Assembly (NCBI RefSeq): GCF_946478805.1
Contig: NZ_CAMLDC010000005.1
Coordinates: 124,001-188,000 of the forward strand
Reading direction: 5' to 3'
Origin: an uncultured Fluviicola sp.
GTDB taxonomy: Bacteria > Bacteroidota > Bacteroidia > Flavobacteriales > Crocinitomicaceae
DNA length: 64,000 nt
The position numbers were made by a program, and so were the translations under genes. Within the stretch, counting starts at the first letter, position 1. Each line of letters opens with the position of its first letter. The notes under the pieces are model-generated. The model saw only the letters and a list, made by a program, of their open reading frames with translations, had not been told where the DNA came from and did not search any database. Positions 23,773 through 33,549 of the stretch are shown here, in pieces.

Positions 23773-26700
23773 TTAATATTTACTGATTCTTTTTGTAATC
23801 TTCGAATGTGCGGAACTGATCTCTACCAGGTAGATTCCGGATTGAATTCCCTCCAGTTGCATTTCGACTTTTGAATCGGAACTTGAAATGGTAGTGATAA
23901 CCTGTCCGGAAAGTGAAGTGATACGATAGGTGATCTGCTCATTATTTGTCTGAACAAAAGTTACCATTCCTTGAGTTGGATTCGGGTACATCCCGATCTC
24001 ATTCAAATAATTCTCATCGATTCCATTGGAAGAAGCACCATCAACGCCATCACCGGCTGCAAATTGTCCACGTTCACGATTGGAGCGGGTTGTATTGAAA
24101 TCTTGTGCTTTTTCAGCTGTACAAGGAGAATTTGTGAGCATTTCGATGTAGTAATCCACGTTGGTAGATCCAGGCGGGGGAACATCATTATAGGAAGAGA
24201 TTCCAAGAGGGATGGTTGAACTGACCGGCATCCAATCAATTTGATCTGTTTTTCTCCAAACCCTATATCCGGCAACGTTTCCTGATCCTTCATAATCATC
24301 CCACAGAACGTCAAATGATCCGTTTCCAACATTCAGAATGGTATTCAAATGCAAGGTTTTGTGTTCCGTAGAAATTGGGCCTTCAGTTCCACAAGCATTT
24401 ACAGCCGATAGTTTATAACGCCATGAACGGTTCATAGGTGAAGCAACCACGTCATTGAAGTAGGATAGGTTTGTTGCCATTACGGTATCGATTAACTGGT
24501 AATTTCCAGCCAGATCGGATTCCCGGTAAATATTGTAATGATCTATTCCGGAGGTCTCGGTTTTCTCCCATACGACAAGATTTGTTGTAGTAGAAGTGTC
24601 TACGGTAACCAAACAGATCGGCTGAGAAAGCGGAGCTTTTGTTCCAACTTGAACGGTTTTCGAAGAATAACATGGTTGATTGGAAGGACCGTTAAGAACT
24701 GTAATTGTATAAGATCCTTCCGCAAGGTTGAAGATACTTTGAGTGCTTTCGCCATTCGACCAGCTCCATGAGCTTGCTACACCACCACCATTCGGATCGG
24801 GAACAAAAGTGGTAGTGATCCCACCGTTGTTTTGATTACAGTCTGTGTTAAGAACCGCTGCTGTAATATCAACCGCATTGTAATCGTCCAACTGATATGT
24901 GAATTGCTTGATGCATCCGTTTCCATCTGTGACTTTCAAGGTGTAGAAACCATGTCCGACTCCTGTAAGGGTTGATGTTGTTTGCCCCGTTCCAATCCAA
25001 TCATAAGTTGGAGCTGCAGCAGATATTGAGGCAAAAATTCCTCCGTCTGTTGCTCCACATGTTGGTTCAAAACCGAATAAATTTCCTGTTATAGGTGCCG
25101 GTTGTGTGATCACATAAGAACCGGAAACCTGGCAACCTGTGTTATCCCAAACATTTACGGAATAATTTCCCGGTGCCAGGTTGGAAATAGTTTGAGTCCC
25201 ATACCCGTTAGACCAAACAAACTGGTAGGAACTCGGGTTTACTATATTAATGGTTATTGAACCATCATTTAACCCGTTGCATGAAACGTTCGTAATGGTG
25301 GGTGTAAGTGTTATTCCGGTTGCATCTACAGTCGTAGCACCGGAAATGTGACAATTGTAATCATCTGTCACATTGTAATAATACGGTCCTGGTGCCAGGT
25401 TCGAAATGGTCGTTGTATTTTCTCCCGTTGACCATTCGACTACATAATTGGTGGAGGAGCCTGCCGTAAAGGTTACCGCTGCAGTTCCTGTCGTTGACCC
25501 GCAGGCACTCGGTGTTGAAACAACGGAAGCACTTCCCAAATTAGGGAAGGTAAGTGTTCCGGATGTGTTTACGATACATCCATTGATTTCATCTTGCAAG
25601 GAGATGGACCCACCTGTAAAACCTTGAGAAACGACAGTCCCATCAATCGTTGTTCCTACAACCGGGGTTCCATTGATCTTAAAAATCCCGTGGTCATAAT
25701 AATTGACGTAGTTTGTCAGATCAATCAAGTTGTCATTGCTACATAGTGTCACAGGGTTGGATGCAAAAGCAACCGCAGGGGCTGCAGTTTGCCCAACGAG
25801 ATTCGGAGGGAGAATGACATTTTTAATACTGTATCCATCAAAAAGCTGTAAGATAACGTTTGAATTTCCTCCCGTGCCAACAAAACCGTAAATGGCATAT
25901 TTTGTGACAGATGGAGATGCTGTATTATCAAAGTAAATCAACTCAGCAGTCATCCCACTGATTACACCACTTTGATCTAGTACACTTTGAATTTTCAATG
26001 GCCCATCCTTGTTGTCATCATAAAACTCCAACGCATGGTAGATAAGATTTTGATGATTGGAACAAGTTCCTGTTGTCGAAACGATCGAACTCGGATTGAT
26101 TTCCGGTTTGGTATTGTAAACCTTGTAGTAATAGTATCCGTCGTTTTGATAGTTTATTGCCAGGTGTTCACCACTTTGATCCAGGGAAAGCATGAACAAG
26201 TTGTTCAAACCTGCGGTAAGTGGTACTTGAATTCCCAAAGTATCCCAGGTTCCGGTTCCCCAATCTTTTCTAAATACATAGGTATTTCCAAAATTACCAT
26301 CACCTGCGGGGCTAAAATTCGAAAGGATGAAGGAATAAGCAGCATTCTGGGTAACGGCAAAACGAACGCTGTCGATATTGAAAATCAGGGAAGGATCTGC
26401 AACGCTGTTCAGTTGCACGTTATTGGTTCCTGAAAATGATTTTTCGTAGGTTTTTTGATCTGTATAATTACGCATATAGATCATAGGCGTGTTTTGCCCG
26501 TTTCCAACCAGGAAGAAATTTCCTGATGTGAAATTGTTCCCTAAGTCATTTTTTAAACGACCGTCATTGGCTCCACCTGAATTATAATAAGTCAATGAAT
26601 AAGGAGAATTGATTGGTGCAACAGCCAAGCGATTGTTACCTGCACCTGAAATGCCATAATAAATAGAGGTGGATGAAAAAGAGATAATGAAATTTCCTGC

Positions 26701-27246
26701 ACCACTGTATCCCGGATCCAGTAAGGTATTCAAACCGAATTCGGTGTCCCAAACGTTTGTCGCGGTGTTGAATGTACAGATACTGGTATTGGTATTCTCA
26801 ACAAACATCACGATTACTTTTCCGGATACCGGATCAGCCTTTAATTCCCATGTTCCCAATCCACCGGTAGCGATCAATGAGTTGTAGCCAACGATTGTAT
26901 TGGTTGTAAAATCGAATTTGTGAGCGAATAAACCACCGCCACCACCGGTTACGAGGTATGCTTTATTACCGATTACTTCGCCTTCAATTCTGCTCAGGCC
27001 GGAAATATAGGTGCTTTCAGAGGTCAACCATCTCCAGGTGCCCACTTCCGGATTATACATCGTAACACGAATATAATTTCCGATGGAATCACTGAAGTGA
27101 TACAATTTTCCCTGATACATGATCGATTTCACTTGTCCGGAAGACAGGTAAGGATCAGCCGGCATATCTGTTGACCAATCAGTTGTTTGTCCTTGCACCC
27201 TTGCAATGCTTAGTAGAAAGACAGATAAAAACAGGAGCTTTTTCAT
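23773..27246 (-). CDS. T9SS-secreted SprB-repeat protein 2 (1157 aa)
   Basis: The start at 27246 gives MKKLLFLSVFLLSIARVQGQ, a Sec signal. The N-terminal 400 residues look like a beta-propeller-type or kelch-like region (repeats such as GKLYHFSDSIGNYIRVTMYN). SprB-type repeats follow (for example YSVNVWDNTGCQVSGSYVI, FYTLKVTDGNGCIKQFTYQL). The shared module runs from SQPICLVTVDTSTTTNLVVW through YNIYRESDLAGNYQLIDTV to KAQDFNTTRSNRERGQFAAG. The tail is a type A sorting domain (GMYPNPTQGMVTFVQ). It is paralogous to the neighbours at 20208 and 27334. Confidence 0.88.
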   Translation of the reverse strand: MKKLLFLSVFLLSIARVQGQTTDWSTDMPADPYLSSGQVKSIMYQGKLYHFSDSIGNYIRVTMYNPEVGTWRWLTSESTYISGLSRIEGEVIGNKAYLVTGGGGGLFAHKFDFTTNTIVGYNSLIATGGLGTWELKADPVSGKVIVMFVENTNTSICTFNTATNVWDTEFGLNTLLDPGYSGAGNFIISFSSTSIYYGISGAGNNRLAVAPINSPYSLTYYNSGGANDGRLKNDLGNNFTSGNFFLVGNGQNTPMIYMRNYTDQKTYEKSFSGTNNVQLNSVADPSLIFNIDSVRFAVTQNAAYSFILSNFSPAGDGNFGNTYVFRKDWGTGTWDTLGIQVPLTAGLNNLFMLSLDQSGEHLAINYQNDGYYYYKVYNTKPEINPSSIVSTTGTCSNHQNLIYHALEFYDDNKDGPLKIQSVLDQSGVISGMTAELIYFDNTASPSVTKYAIYGFVGTGGNSNVILQLFDGYSIKNVILPPNLVGQTAAPAVAFASNPVTLCSNDNLIDLTNYVNYYDHGIFKINGTPVVGTTIDGTVVSQGFTGGSISLQDEINGCIVNTSGTLTFPNLGSASVVSTPSACGSTTGTAAVTFTAGSSTNYVVEWSTGENTTTISNLAPGPYYYNVTDDYNCHISGATTVDATGITLTPTITNVSCNGLNDGSITINIVNPSSYQFVWSNGYGTQTISNLAPGNYSVNVWDNTGCQVSGSYVITQPAPITGNLFGFEPTCGATDGGIFASISAAAPTYDWIGTGQTTSTLTGVGHGFYTLKVTDGNGCIKQFTYQLDDYNAVDITAAVLNTDCNQNNGGITTTFVPDPNGGGVASSWSWSNGESTQSIFNLAEGSYTITVLNGPSNQPCYSSKTVQVGTKAPLSQPICLVTVDTSTTTNLVVWEKTETSGIDHYNIYRESDLAGNYQLIDTVMATNLSYFNDVVASPMNRSWRYKLSAVNACGTEGPISTEHKTLHLNTILNVGNGSFDVLWDDYEGSGNVAGYRVWRKTDQIDWMPVSSTIPLGISSYNDVPPPGSTNVDYYIEMLTNSPCTAEKAQDFNTTRSNRERGQFAAGDGVDGASSNGIDENYLNEIGMYPNPTQGMVTFVQTNNEQITYRITSLSGQVITTISSSDSKVEMQLEGIQSGIYLVEISSAHSKITKRISKY

Positions 27247-27272
27247 GGTTATGGAATTAAATAGTGATAAGA

Positions 27273-27308
27273 AAAAAATCATTGCACCTGGATGGGCAAT
27301 GATTTTTT
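27273..27308 (-). terminator. Terminator after T9SS gene 3
   Basis: AAAAAATCATTGC (27273-27285) and GCAATGATTTTTT (27296-27308) form a 13-bp stem with a 10-base loop, 26 bases beyond the stop at 27334 on the minus strand. Confidence 0.9.
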
Positions 27309-27333
27309 ACACTGCGTTTATATTACGAGTTGC

Positions 27334-29721
27334 TTAAAGTTTAACTACCCGTTTGGTGATTTTAATGTCATTCATTTTCAGTTCAACCAAATAAACCCCT
27401 GCATTCAGTTGGCTTAAATCAAGAACGGTATTTGTTTGGCTGCTTTGGCTTGTTTGCATCAACTGACCTGACAATGAAAGAATGTTGTATGTAACTTGTT
27501 CATTTCCTTCTTGCACAAAAGTCAATTTGTCTGAAGTCGGGTTTGGATAAATTGCAATGGTGTTCAGGTAATTTTCATTCACGCTGTTTGATGAAGCGCC
27601 ATCAACCCCTTCTCCTGCTGCAAACTGACCTCTTTCGCGGTTTGATCTCACCGTATTGAAATCTTGTGCTTTTTCTGCTGTACAAGGACTTGTCAATTCA
27701 AATTCCACCATATAATCCAATCCCGGAGTTGCATAATCTACCAAATCCGTAAAAGTCAGGATGGAACTTGGAACTGTTCCGGCTTGTTCCCAACCGTTTG
27801 CAGTAGTGTATCTCCAAACGATGTATCCTGTAAACGCGGTTGTTCCTTCATAAGCATTCCAGTTAACTTGTACAGAACTGCTTCCCAAATCCAACAGGTC
27901 CAAATGAATTGTGCGGTGTGCAACGCTTAACGGACCTTCCTCTCCACAAATGTTTACAGCACCGATCTTGTAACTCCAGGAGCGTTCGGATGGTGAAGCA
28001 ATTACATCGTTGAAAAGGGAAATATTATCAGCATGAACGGTATCAATCAGAATATACTCACCTTGAGTAGACGTTTCACGGTAAATCGTGTAATAGTCAA
28101 TTCCGACCGGTTGAACTTTTTCCCAAACCAATAAGTTTGTCGTTGTAACACTGTCTACTGTGATTACACAAAGATCTTGTCTCAATGGTTTTACAACCGG
28201 AATATTCCATCCTTTGATTGCTTTACAACCTGTGTTTGCTACGGTTGCCGTACAAACATAATTTGCAGAAGGAACGTTCAACAAATCTTCTGTTGTTGCA
28301 CCATTCGACCAAAGAATAGATTGAATCGGATCACCGGACCAAACCCAGATATCTACCAGAATTTTCCCGTCGCTTCCTCCACATCCGGCCGGGATTACAG
28401 AACCGGAAATATCAGCAGAGTTTGCCTCGCTTAAATAAACCGGTTTTACAGCCATACAGTTATTTGCATCTTTTACCGTGGCGGAATAAATTCCATAGGA
28501 AAGGTTTGAATTCACATCTCCTATCGTTCCATTTGACCAAGAAGTTGTGTATGGGGCTATACCACCATTAATTCCATAAACTTCAATTTCTCCGTCGGAT
28601 GCGCCGCAAGTCGGTTGTACATTGTAATCGGCCTGGAAAATTAATTTCTGAGGTTGTGTAACAGTAATTGCTTTGGAGATCATACAATTGTTTGCATCTG
28701 TAGCGTAAACAGTGTAAGTTCCGGCTAATAGACCCGAAACAGCTGTACCTGTGTGACCCGAACTCCAAATGTAATTTACAGGTGTCGTTAAACCGGTTTG
28801 AGTAATGGTGATCCCGCCATTTGCTTGCCCGTTACAAACCACATCACTAACGGTTTCGTTGATTGAAACTCCGGCCGGATCAATTGAAAATGACGCTGTG
28901 GTAGAACAATGATTGGTATCGACATGATAATACACGTACTGACCGGCAGCCAGGTTTGATATGCTTGATACATCTGTAACTCCATTAGACCAACTTTGAC
29001 TTAAAGTTGGAGCCCCGCCGCTTACACTTGCGACAGCAGTTCCTGTTGAAGTACCACATGCAGTTGGTGTGGTCGTAATACTAACAGTAGGCGATATGAA
29101 CAGGTTCAGATATAAAAAATCATAGGCTGAACAAACACCATTTGAAACCGTATAGTTGATTCCGATTTGATCATTGGCAGTATACCCTTGTTCAATCATA
29201 TTGAACGTTGAATTGGGATACACGGAACCATCATAATCGAACACTCCACCTGCAGGGGACACAAATTGATTCATATCAACTGTTCCTTCACTGGAACAGA
29301 TCTGCGCGTTATTTACTAAAGTAATTACAGGTGTTTCACCAACTGTAACCGTGGGAAGCGTAAGGAATACTGTAGCAACACCATCTGAAACTTCCAGCGT
29401 GATAGTGCATGTTCCCGATACAGGAGTTCCTGTTGTCGAATAAAGGTAGGAGCTCAAGGTTCCTGTTGATCCAGTATTTCCTGCATACATAGATGCATCC
29501 GCAAACATTGCCTGATTCGAAGAAGTGATACTGACTATGGTAATGAAATCACCATCGACATCCGTGATTTCCAAAGGTTGAAAAAGTTGGACTTCACCGA
29601 TCATACCGGTACAAAGGCTTTGATTGACAACTGTTTGAGACAAATTTAAGGCCGGAGGTGTGTTTACAGCAAAGGAGTTGAAACACAGTAAAATCATGGT
29701 AGCGATAGATAATACTCTCAT
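27334..29721 (-). CDS. T9SS-secreted SprB-repeat protein 3 (795 aa)
   Basis: A Sec signal (MRVLSIATMILLCFNSFAVN) leads a first domain with a calcium-binding-like DVDGDFITIVSITSSNQAMF segment, then SprB-type repeats (YVYYHVDTNHCSTTASFSI, YTVYATDANNCMISKAITV, YSATVKDANNCMAVKPVYL). The shared module follows (CVITVDSVTTTNLLVWEKV, YTIYRETSTQGEYILIDTV, KAQDFNTVRSNRERGQFAAG). A type A sorting domain (AIYPNPTSDKLTFVQEGNE) ends the protein. It is the shortest of the three paralogs and closest to paralog 2 at the C-terminus. Confidence 0.88.
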   Translation of the reverse strand: MRVLSIATMILLCFNSFAVNTPPALNLSQTVVNQSLCTGMIGEVQLFQPLEITDVDGDFITIVSITSSNQAMFADASMYAGNTGSTGTLSSYLYSTTGTPVSGTCTITLEVSDGVATVFLTLPTVTVGETPVITLVNNAQICSSEGTVDMNQFVSPAGGVFDYDGSVYPNSTFNMIEQGYTANDQIGINYTVSNGVCSAYDFLYLNLFISPTVSITTTPTACGTSTGTAVASVSGGAPTLSQSWSNGVTDVSSISNLAAGQYVYYHVDTNHCSTTASFSIDPAGVSINETVSDVVCNGQANGGITITQTGLTTPVNYIWSSGHTGTAVSGLLAGTYTVYATDANNCMISKAITVTQPQKLIFQADYNVQPTCGASDGEIEVYGINGGIAPYTTSWSNGTIGDVNSNLSYGIYSATVKDANNCMAVKPVYLSEANSADISGSVIPAGCGGSDGKILVDIWVWSGDPIQSILWSNGATTEDLLNVPSANYVCTATVANTGCKAIKGWNIPVVKPLRQDLCVITVDSVTTTNLLVWEKVQPVGIDYYTIYRETSTQGEYILIDTVHADNISLFNDVIASPSERSWSYKIGAVNICGEEGPLSVAHRTIHLDLLDLGSSSVQVNWNAYEGTTAFTGYIVWRYTTANGWEQAGTVPSSILTFTDLVDYATPGLDYMVEFELTSPCTAEKAQDFNTVRSNRERGQFAAGEGVDGASSNSVNENYLNTIAIYPNPTSDKLTFVQEGNEQVTYNILSLSGQLMQTSQSSQTNTVLDLSQLNAGVYLVELKMNDIKITKRVVKL

Positions 29722-29745
29722 AAGTAGCGTTTTAATTTAGAAAGT

Positions 29746-29753
29746 CAAAATTA
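29746..29753 (-). promoter_or_regulatory. Putative -7 box (TAATTTTG) of T9SS gene 3
   Basis: On the minus strand TAATTTTG lies 24 bases before the ATG at 29721. No -33 at normal spacing. Confidence 0.4.
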
Positions 29754-29831
29754 AGGAAACTATTACAATGGCGTTCATTGGAATATATATTTTCCAAGTT
29801 AGAGTGTGTGACTTACAAATTATAGGAGGTT

Positions 29832-31193
29832 TTATGCAAATAAAGCTTTCAAAACTTCGTCAATTCGGGCACAAGGCACCAATTCTATCTTGAAATTGGA
29901 CTGTTCAATCCCTTTATTATGCTTTGAAATGATGATTTTTTCAAATCCCAATTTTTCGGCTTCCCGAATCCGCTGATCAATGCGATTAACGGGCCGGATC
30001 TCTCCTGATAAACCGACCTCCGCCGAACAGCAGATTAACCGGTTAATTGAGATATCTGCATTGCTGGATAGAACTGCTGCAACAACTGCCAAGTCAATTG
30101 CCGGGTCGTCCACACGAATTCCTCCTGCGATGTTCAGAAAAACGTCTTTTGCACCCAACTTGAATCCACATCGTTTTTCCATTACTGCGAGTAACATGTT
30201 CAATCGGCGTGCATCAAAACCGGTTGAGGATCGCTGAGGTGTCCCATAGGCTGCTGTGCTGACAAGTGCCTGAACTTCTATCAACAAAGGTCTTAATCCT
30301 TCTAAGGTGGCTGCAATAGCAACACCGCTTAGTCCGTTGTCTCCGGTGGAAATCAGGATTTCGGATGGATTTTCGACTGTTCTTAAGCCGGAGCTGTTCA
30401 TTTCATAAATTCCCAGTTCATTGGTGCTTCCAAACCGATTTTTTATTCCGCGCAACAGGCGGTAAACATGGTGTTGATCTCCTTCGAACTGCAATACCGC
30501 ATCAACCATGTGTTCCAGAACCTTTGGTCCGGCAAGTGATCCTTCTTTGGTAATGTGGCCAATAAGGAAAACCGGAACTTCTGTCATTTTTGCATAACGT
30601 AGCAATTGCGCGGTGCATTCACGTATTTGGGAAATACTTCCCGGAGCACTTTCAATCTGGGAACTGAAAAGGGTCTGAATGGAATCTACAATCAAGAGTT
30701 CCGGACTTGTCTCTTCCGCTTGCTTGAAAATGTTTTGGATATTGGTTTCTGTCAGAATGAAACAGGATTCGTTTTTCTGACCGATGCGTTCAGCACGCAT
30801 TTTTATCTGTTGTTCGCTTTCTTCACCTGAAACATACAAAACGCGCAAGGATGTCTGTACAGCCAATTGAAGCAACAGGGTGGACTTTCCAATCCCTGGT
30901 TCTCCTCCGAAAAGGATCAAGGATCCGGGAACCAATCCATCTCCCAGAACCCGATTGATCTCGCTGTCCGGTAGAAGAATTCTTCGCTGACCGTTTGAAA
31001 CAATCTCCTGCAGTACTTGTGCTTTGGCGGTTCTCCCTGATGAGGTAGAGAAGGCGATGACTTGTGGCAATTGTTTTTCAACCAATTCTTCTACAAAGGT
31101 GTTCCATTCGTTGCAAGATGGGCATTTCCCCAACCATTTCGGGGTTTCATAACCACAGTTTTGACAGAAGAACGCGGATTTAATTTTAGCCAT
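29832..31193 (-). CDS. radA: DNA repair protein RadA (Sms)
   Basis: A 453-residue protein. An N-terminal four-Cys zinc motif (CQNCG at 10-14, CPSCN at 24-28) is followed by a RecA-like ATPase with Walker A GGEPGIGKST (96-105), the RadA-specific KNRFGSTNELGIYEM motif, and a C-terminal Lon-protease-like domain (GGIRVDDPAIDLAVVAAVLS). RadA is a branch-migration helicase that processes recombination intermediates. The gene is complete and of normal length, set among T9SS genes. Confidence 0.97.
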   Translation of the reverse strand: MAKIKSAFFCQNCGYETPKWLGKCPSCNEWNTFVEELVEKQLPQVIAFSTSSGRTAKAQVLQEIVSNGQRRILLPDSEINRVLGDGLVPGSLILFGGEPGIGKSTLLLQLAVQTSLRVLYVSGEESEQQIKMRAERIGQKNESCFILTETNIQNIFKQAEETSPELLIVDSIQTLFSSQIESAPGSISQIRECTAQLLRYAKMTEVPVFLIGHITKEGSLAGPKVLEHMVDAVLQFEGDQHHVYRLLRGIKNRFGSTNELGIYEMNSSGLRTVENPSEILISTGDNGLSGVAIAATLEGLRPLLIEVQALVSTAAYGTPQRSSTGFDARRLNMLLAVMEKRCGFKLGAKDVFLNIAGGIRVDDPAIDLAVVAAVLSSNADISINRLICCSAEVGLSGEIRPVNRIDQRIREAEKLGFEKIIISKHNKGIEQSNFKIELVPCARIDEVLKALFA

Positions 31194-31197
31194 AATA

Positions 31198-31205
31198 CAA
31201 AAATA
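31198..31205 (-). promoter_or_regulatory. Putative -7 box (TATTTTTG) of radA
   Basis: On the minus strand TATTTTTG ends four bases before the radA ATG, again suggesting a leaderless mRNA. It partly overlaps the T-run of the neighbouring terminator, so the match could be fortuitous. Confidence 0.3.
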
Positions 31206-31208
31206 AAA

Positions 31209-31235
31209 AAAGCTGCCTACCTGAGCAGACAGCTT
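31209..31235 (-). terminator. Terminator after the T9SS protease gene
   Basis: AAAGCTG and CAGCTTT form a 7-bp stem with a 13-base loop, 20 bases beyond the stop at 31255. The minus strand continues into a T-rich run. Confidence 0.7.
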
Positions 31236-31254
31236 TCCAATATTGTGAGATTAC

Positions 31255-33528
31255 TTATTTAATAATCAATTGTTTTGTACTGGTACCCAATGCATTTTTC
31301 ATCTGGACGAAATAAACACCCGATGACAAGTCAGATACATTCATCGAAGAGGAAACTCCCGTTGTGCTAACTGTTCGAACGATCGAACCTTGTGCAGTCA
31401 CAAGGGTGATTTCTTTCAATAAATTGTCATTTGTCAATCCGAACTCCACTACATCATTTGCCGGATTAGGATATAAACTCCAAGATTCTTGTAATGCAGA
31501 TAATTCGCTCAATCCGGATGTCCCGACGCAAATGATTGAAACATGGCTGCTTCCGAAATCTGCATCTGCCGGTAACAACGCCGCGATAGTGTCCGTACCA
31601 ACCAATAACTCGTAATGTCCATCAGGAGTTCCTGCAATACCGTCTCCGAATGCATCATTGATAATGAAATGGTAGCATCCGTCTGCTAAACAGAAAGAGG
31701 AGTTATAAGTTGCTCCTAATCCACTACCTAAATCTGCATAAGGTCCACCGGTATAGAATGTAACGTTCTCAGCAGCATTTGTCAATGACCAGGTTGTTTC
31801 ACTTCCCCAACGGTCTGTTGTCAGGGACAAATCAACTATGGTTGGATTTATAATCGTAGTGAAGTTGGATTCGATGGTGTCATTGTTGTTATTTTCATCT
31901 GTTCCGGTATTCGGGTTTGTAACATATGCATTGAACACATGGTTTCCCCCGGAAAGGGTAGCTGATGGCAAAGCGATTACTTGATTCTGGTACTGATTCA
32001 ATGAACCGGTCCAAGGATATGTCTGTCCGAAACTACCATCGTATCCGTAATGAATGGTTGCAGCAGTCAAAGCCGTACTACCGTTATTTATCAATGTGAA
32101 AGATGGAGTAACTGTACCCGAACATACTGTTCCTGTGGCTCCGGTAACCATTCCTAATCCTGCATCCAATGCTGTTCCCGGTCCGGCAGGGTCAACACCA
32201 TCAATAGTAACACTTCCTGTATTGGATGGATCCAACCAGAATTTAAGTTGTGATGCGTTTGTTCCACCACCTAACCAAGACGTATATAATTTTCCATATT
32301 CATCAGAAAGAGTGGATACTCCACAAGCAGAAGCTCCTCCGTGCAATTGACCTACTGTTCTGTGATTTTGATCAAACAAAGGAGAACCGGATGATCCTGG
32401 TTCTGTTACACCATTATCCCAACTTGTAACACCCCAGTGACTATCGGGAGGGCATCCACTAAAAGTGGTAGAAATCAAAGGCGTATTTTCAAAAGATATT
32501 TTTTTGATATCTCCAGATGGATGATGAACTCCAACAGCAGCTGTTGCAGGAATATTCGTTGCATTGAAACCGTTGTAATAAACACCCCAAGTTGGGTTCG
32601 GAGCAGAATTTAATTCCGTTAAGGTAAAGTCAGAAGGGGAATAATTTGCTCTTAATGTACCACCATTCACATTCATGGTTGTCGGTCCATCGTTCGAGGT
32701 ATTATTCGTTGTAGCACAAATTGTTGTTCCCGGTGTTCGTTCCCATTTGAAACGGAAGACCCAACTTCCGGGTGTTGTGCCGCAATGGTTTGCAGAAAGA
32801 AAATAAGGAATGATTGTTCCTGAAGTATTGTTGATCAAAGATCCTGTGCAGAAACCTCCGCCATTTACCATCATGGCAACGGCATTTCGTTGGTTTTCCC
32901 ATCCGGCACCGATCGGACAATTTACGTCGTATTCACAACTTCCTGAACTACCTAGAGCCTTTACTTCAGATTCCAGGTCAAAGTACCCATGCACGACCGT
33001 TCCTAAATGTAATTGGGAAGTACCAGCTTCATTTGCCGGTTCCTGCAATTCAATGATGACCACATCGTCGTGGATCAGTTCAGTCCCCAGCATTTTGTTT
33101 TCATTATTATTCAAACTTGTATGGGCACCGATGAACTCTTTCTTTTCACCATCGGATAGGAAAAGAAGGGCGTTTTCGGACAGTTGGAACCGGTCAAAGA
33201 TCAAATTGATCGATAAGGCTCCGGCTGAATTTATCCTTAACTGACGAACAACGGTTCCATTCGGTAAGATCTTGATATCAGCGCGGGACATAAAATCAAT
33301 GTTAACGGCTAATTCTTTTCCGAAGCGCATTTCCTTTTCCAGGGAATTCCCCCTTCTGGTCATTTCATTCGTTGCTTCCATTTCATTGTCTACCGCAACC
33401 ATTTCAATAGCTTCCTTAGGCATTCCAACCTTATCTTTCCATGAAAGAGGGGTTCCTAATTGTTGCACTTGGGAGATTCCGGAGAAGGAAATACACAGCA
33501 ATGCAACACTGAGTAGTTTTTTATTCAT
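31255..33528 (-). CDS. T9SS-secreted lysyl-endopeptidase-like serine protease
   Basis: A 757-residue secreted trypsin-fold (S1) protease. After a Sec signal (MNKKLLSVALLCISFSGISQ) and a propeptide of about 190 residues, the mature domain starts near GSCEYDVNCPIGAGW. The catalytic triad can be read: His248 (SANHCG), Asp300 (YSPSDFTLTEL) and Ser380 (EPGSSGSPLFD). Spacing and surrounding Cys residues match Achromobacter lysyl endopeptidase/PrtIV relatives, which cleave after Lys. A CARDB-like domain (about 465-560) and a further beta domain follow, then a type A sorting domain (SLYPNPANDVVEFGLT). Lys specificity is inferred. Confidence 0.88.
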   Translation of the reverse strand: MNKKLLSVALLCISFSGISQVQQLGTPLSWKDKVGMPKEAIEMVAVDNEMEATNEMTRRGNSLEKEMRFGKELAVNIDFMSRADIKILPNGTVVRQLRINSAGALSINLIFDRFQLSENALLFLSDGEKKEFIGAHTSLNNNENKMLGTELIHDDVVIIELQEPANEAGTSQLHLGTVVHGYFDLESEVKALGSSGSCEYDVNCPIGAGWENQRNAVAMMVNGGGFCTGSLINNTSGTIIPYFLSANHCGTTPGSWVFRFKWERTPGTTICATTNNTSNDGPTTMNVNGGTLRANYSPSDFTLTELNSAPNPTWGVYYNGFNATNIPATAAVGVHHPSGDIKKISFENTPLISTTFSGCPPDSHWGVTSWDNGVTEPGSSGSPLFDQNHRTVGQLHGGASACGVSTLSDEYGKLYTSWLGGGTNASQLKFWLDPSNTGSVTIDGVDPAGPGTALDAGLGMVTGATGTVCSGTVTPSFTLINNGSTALTAATIHYGYDGSFGQTYPWTGSLNQYQNQVIALPSATLSGGNHVFNAYVTNPNTGTDENNNNDTIESNFTTIINPTIVDLSLTTDRWGSETTWSLTNAAENVTFYTGGPYADLGSGLGATYNSSFCLADGCYHFIINDAFGDGIAGTPDGHYELLVGTDTIAALLPADADFGSSHVSIICVGTSGLSELSALQESWSLYPNPANDVVEFGLTNDNLLKEITLVTAQGSIVRTVSTTGVSSSMNVSDLSSGVYFVQMKNALGTSTKQLIIK

Positions 33529-33549
33529 TATTTGTTTGTTTTGGAGAGT

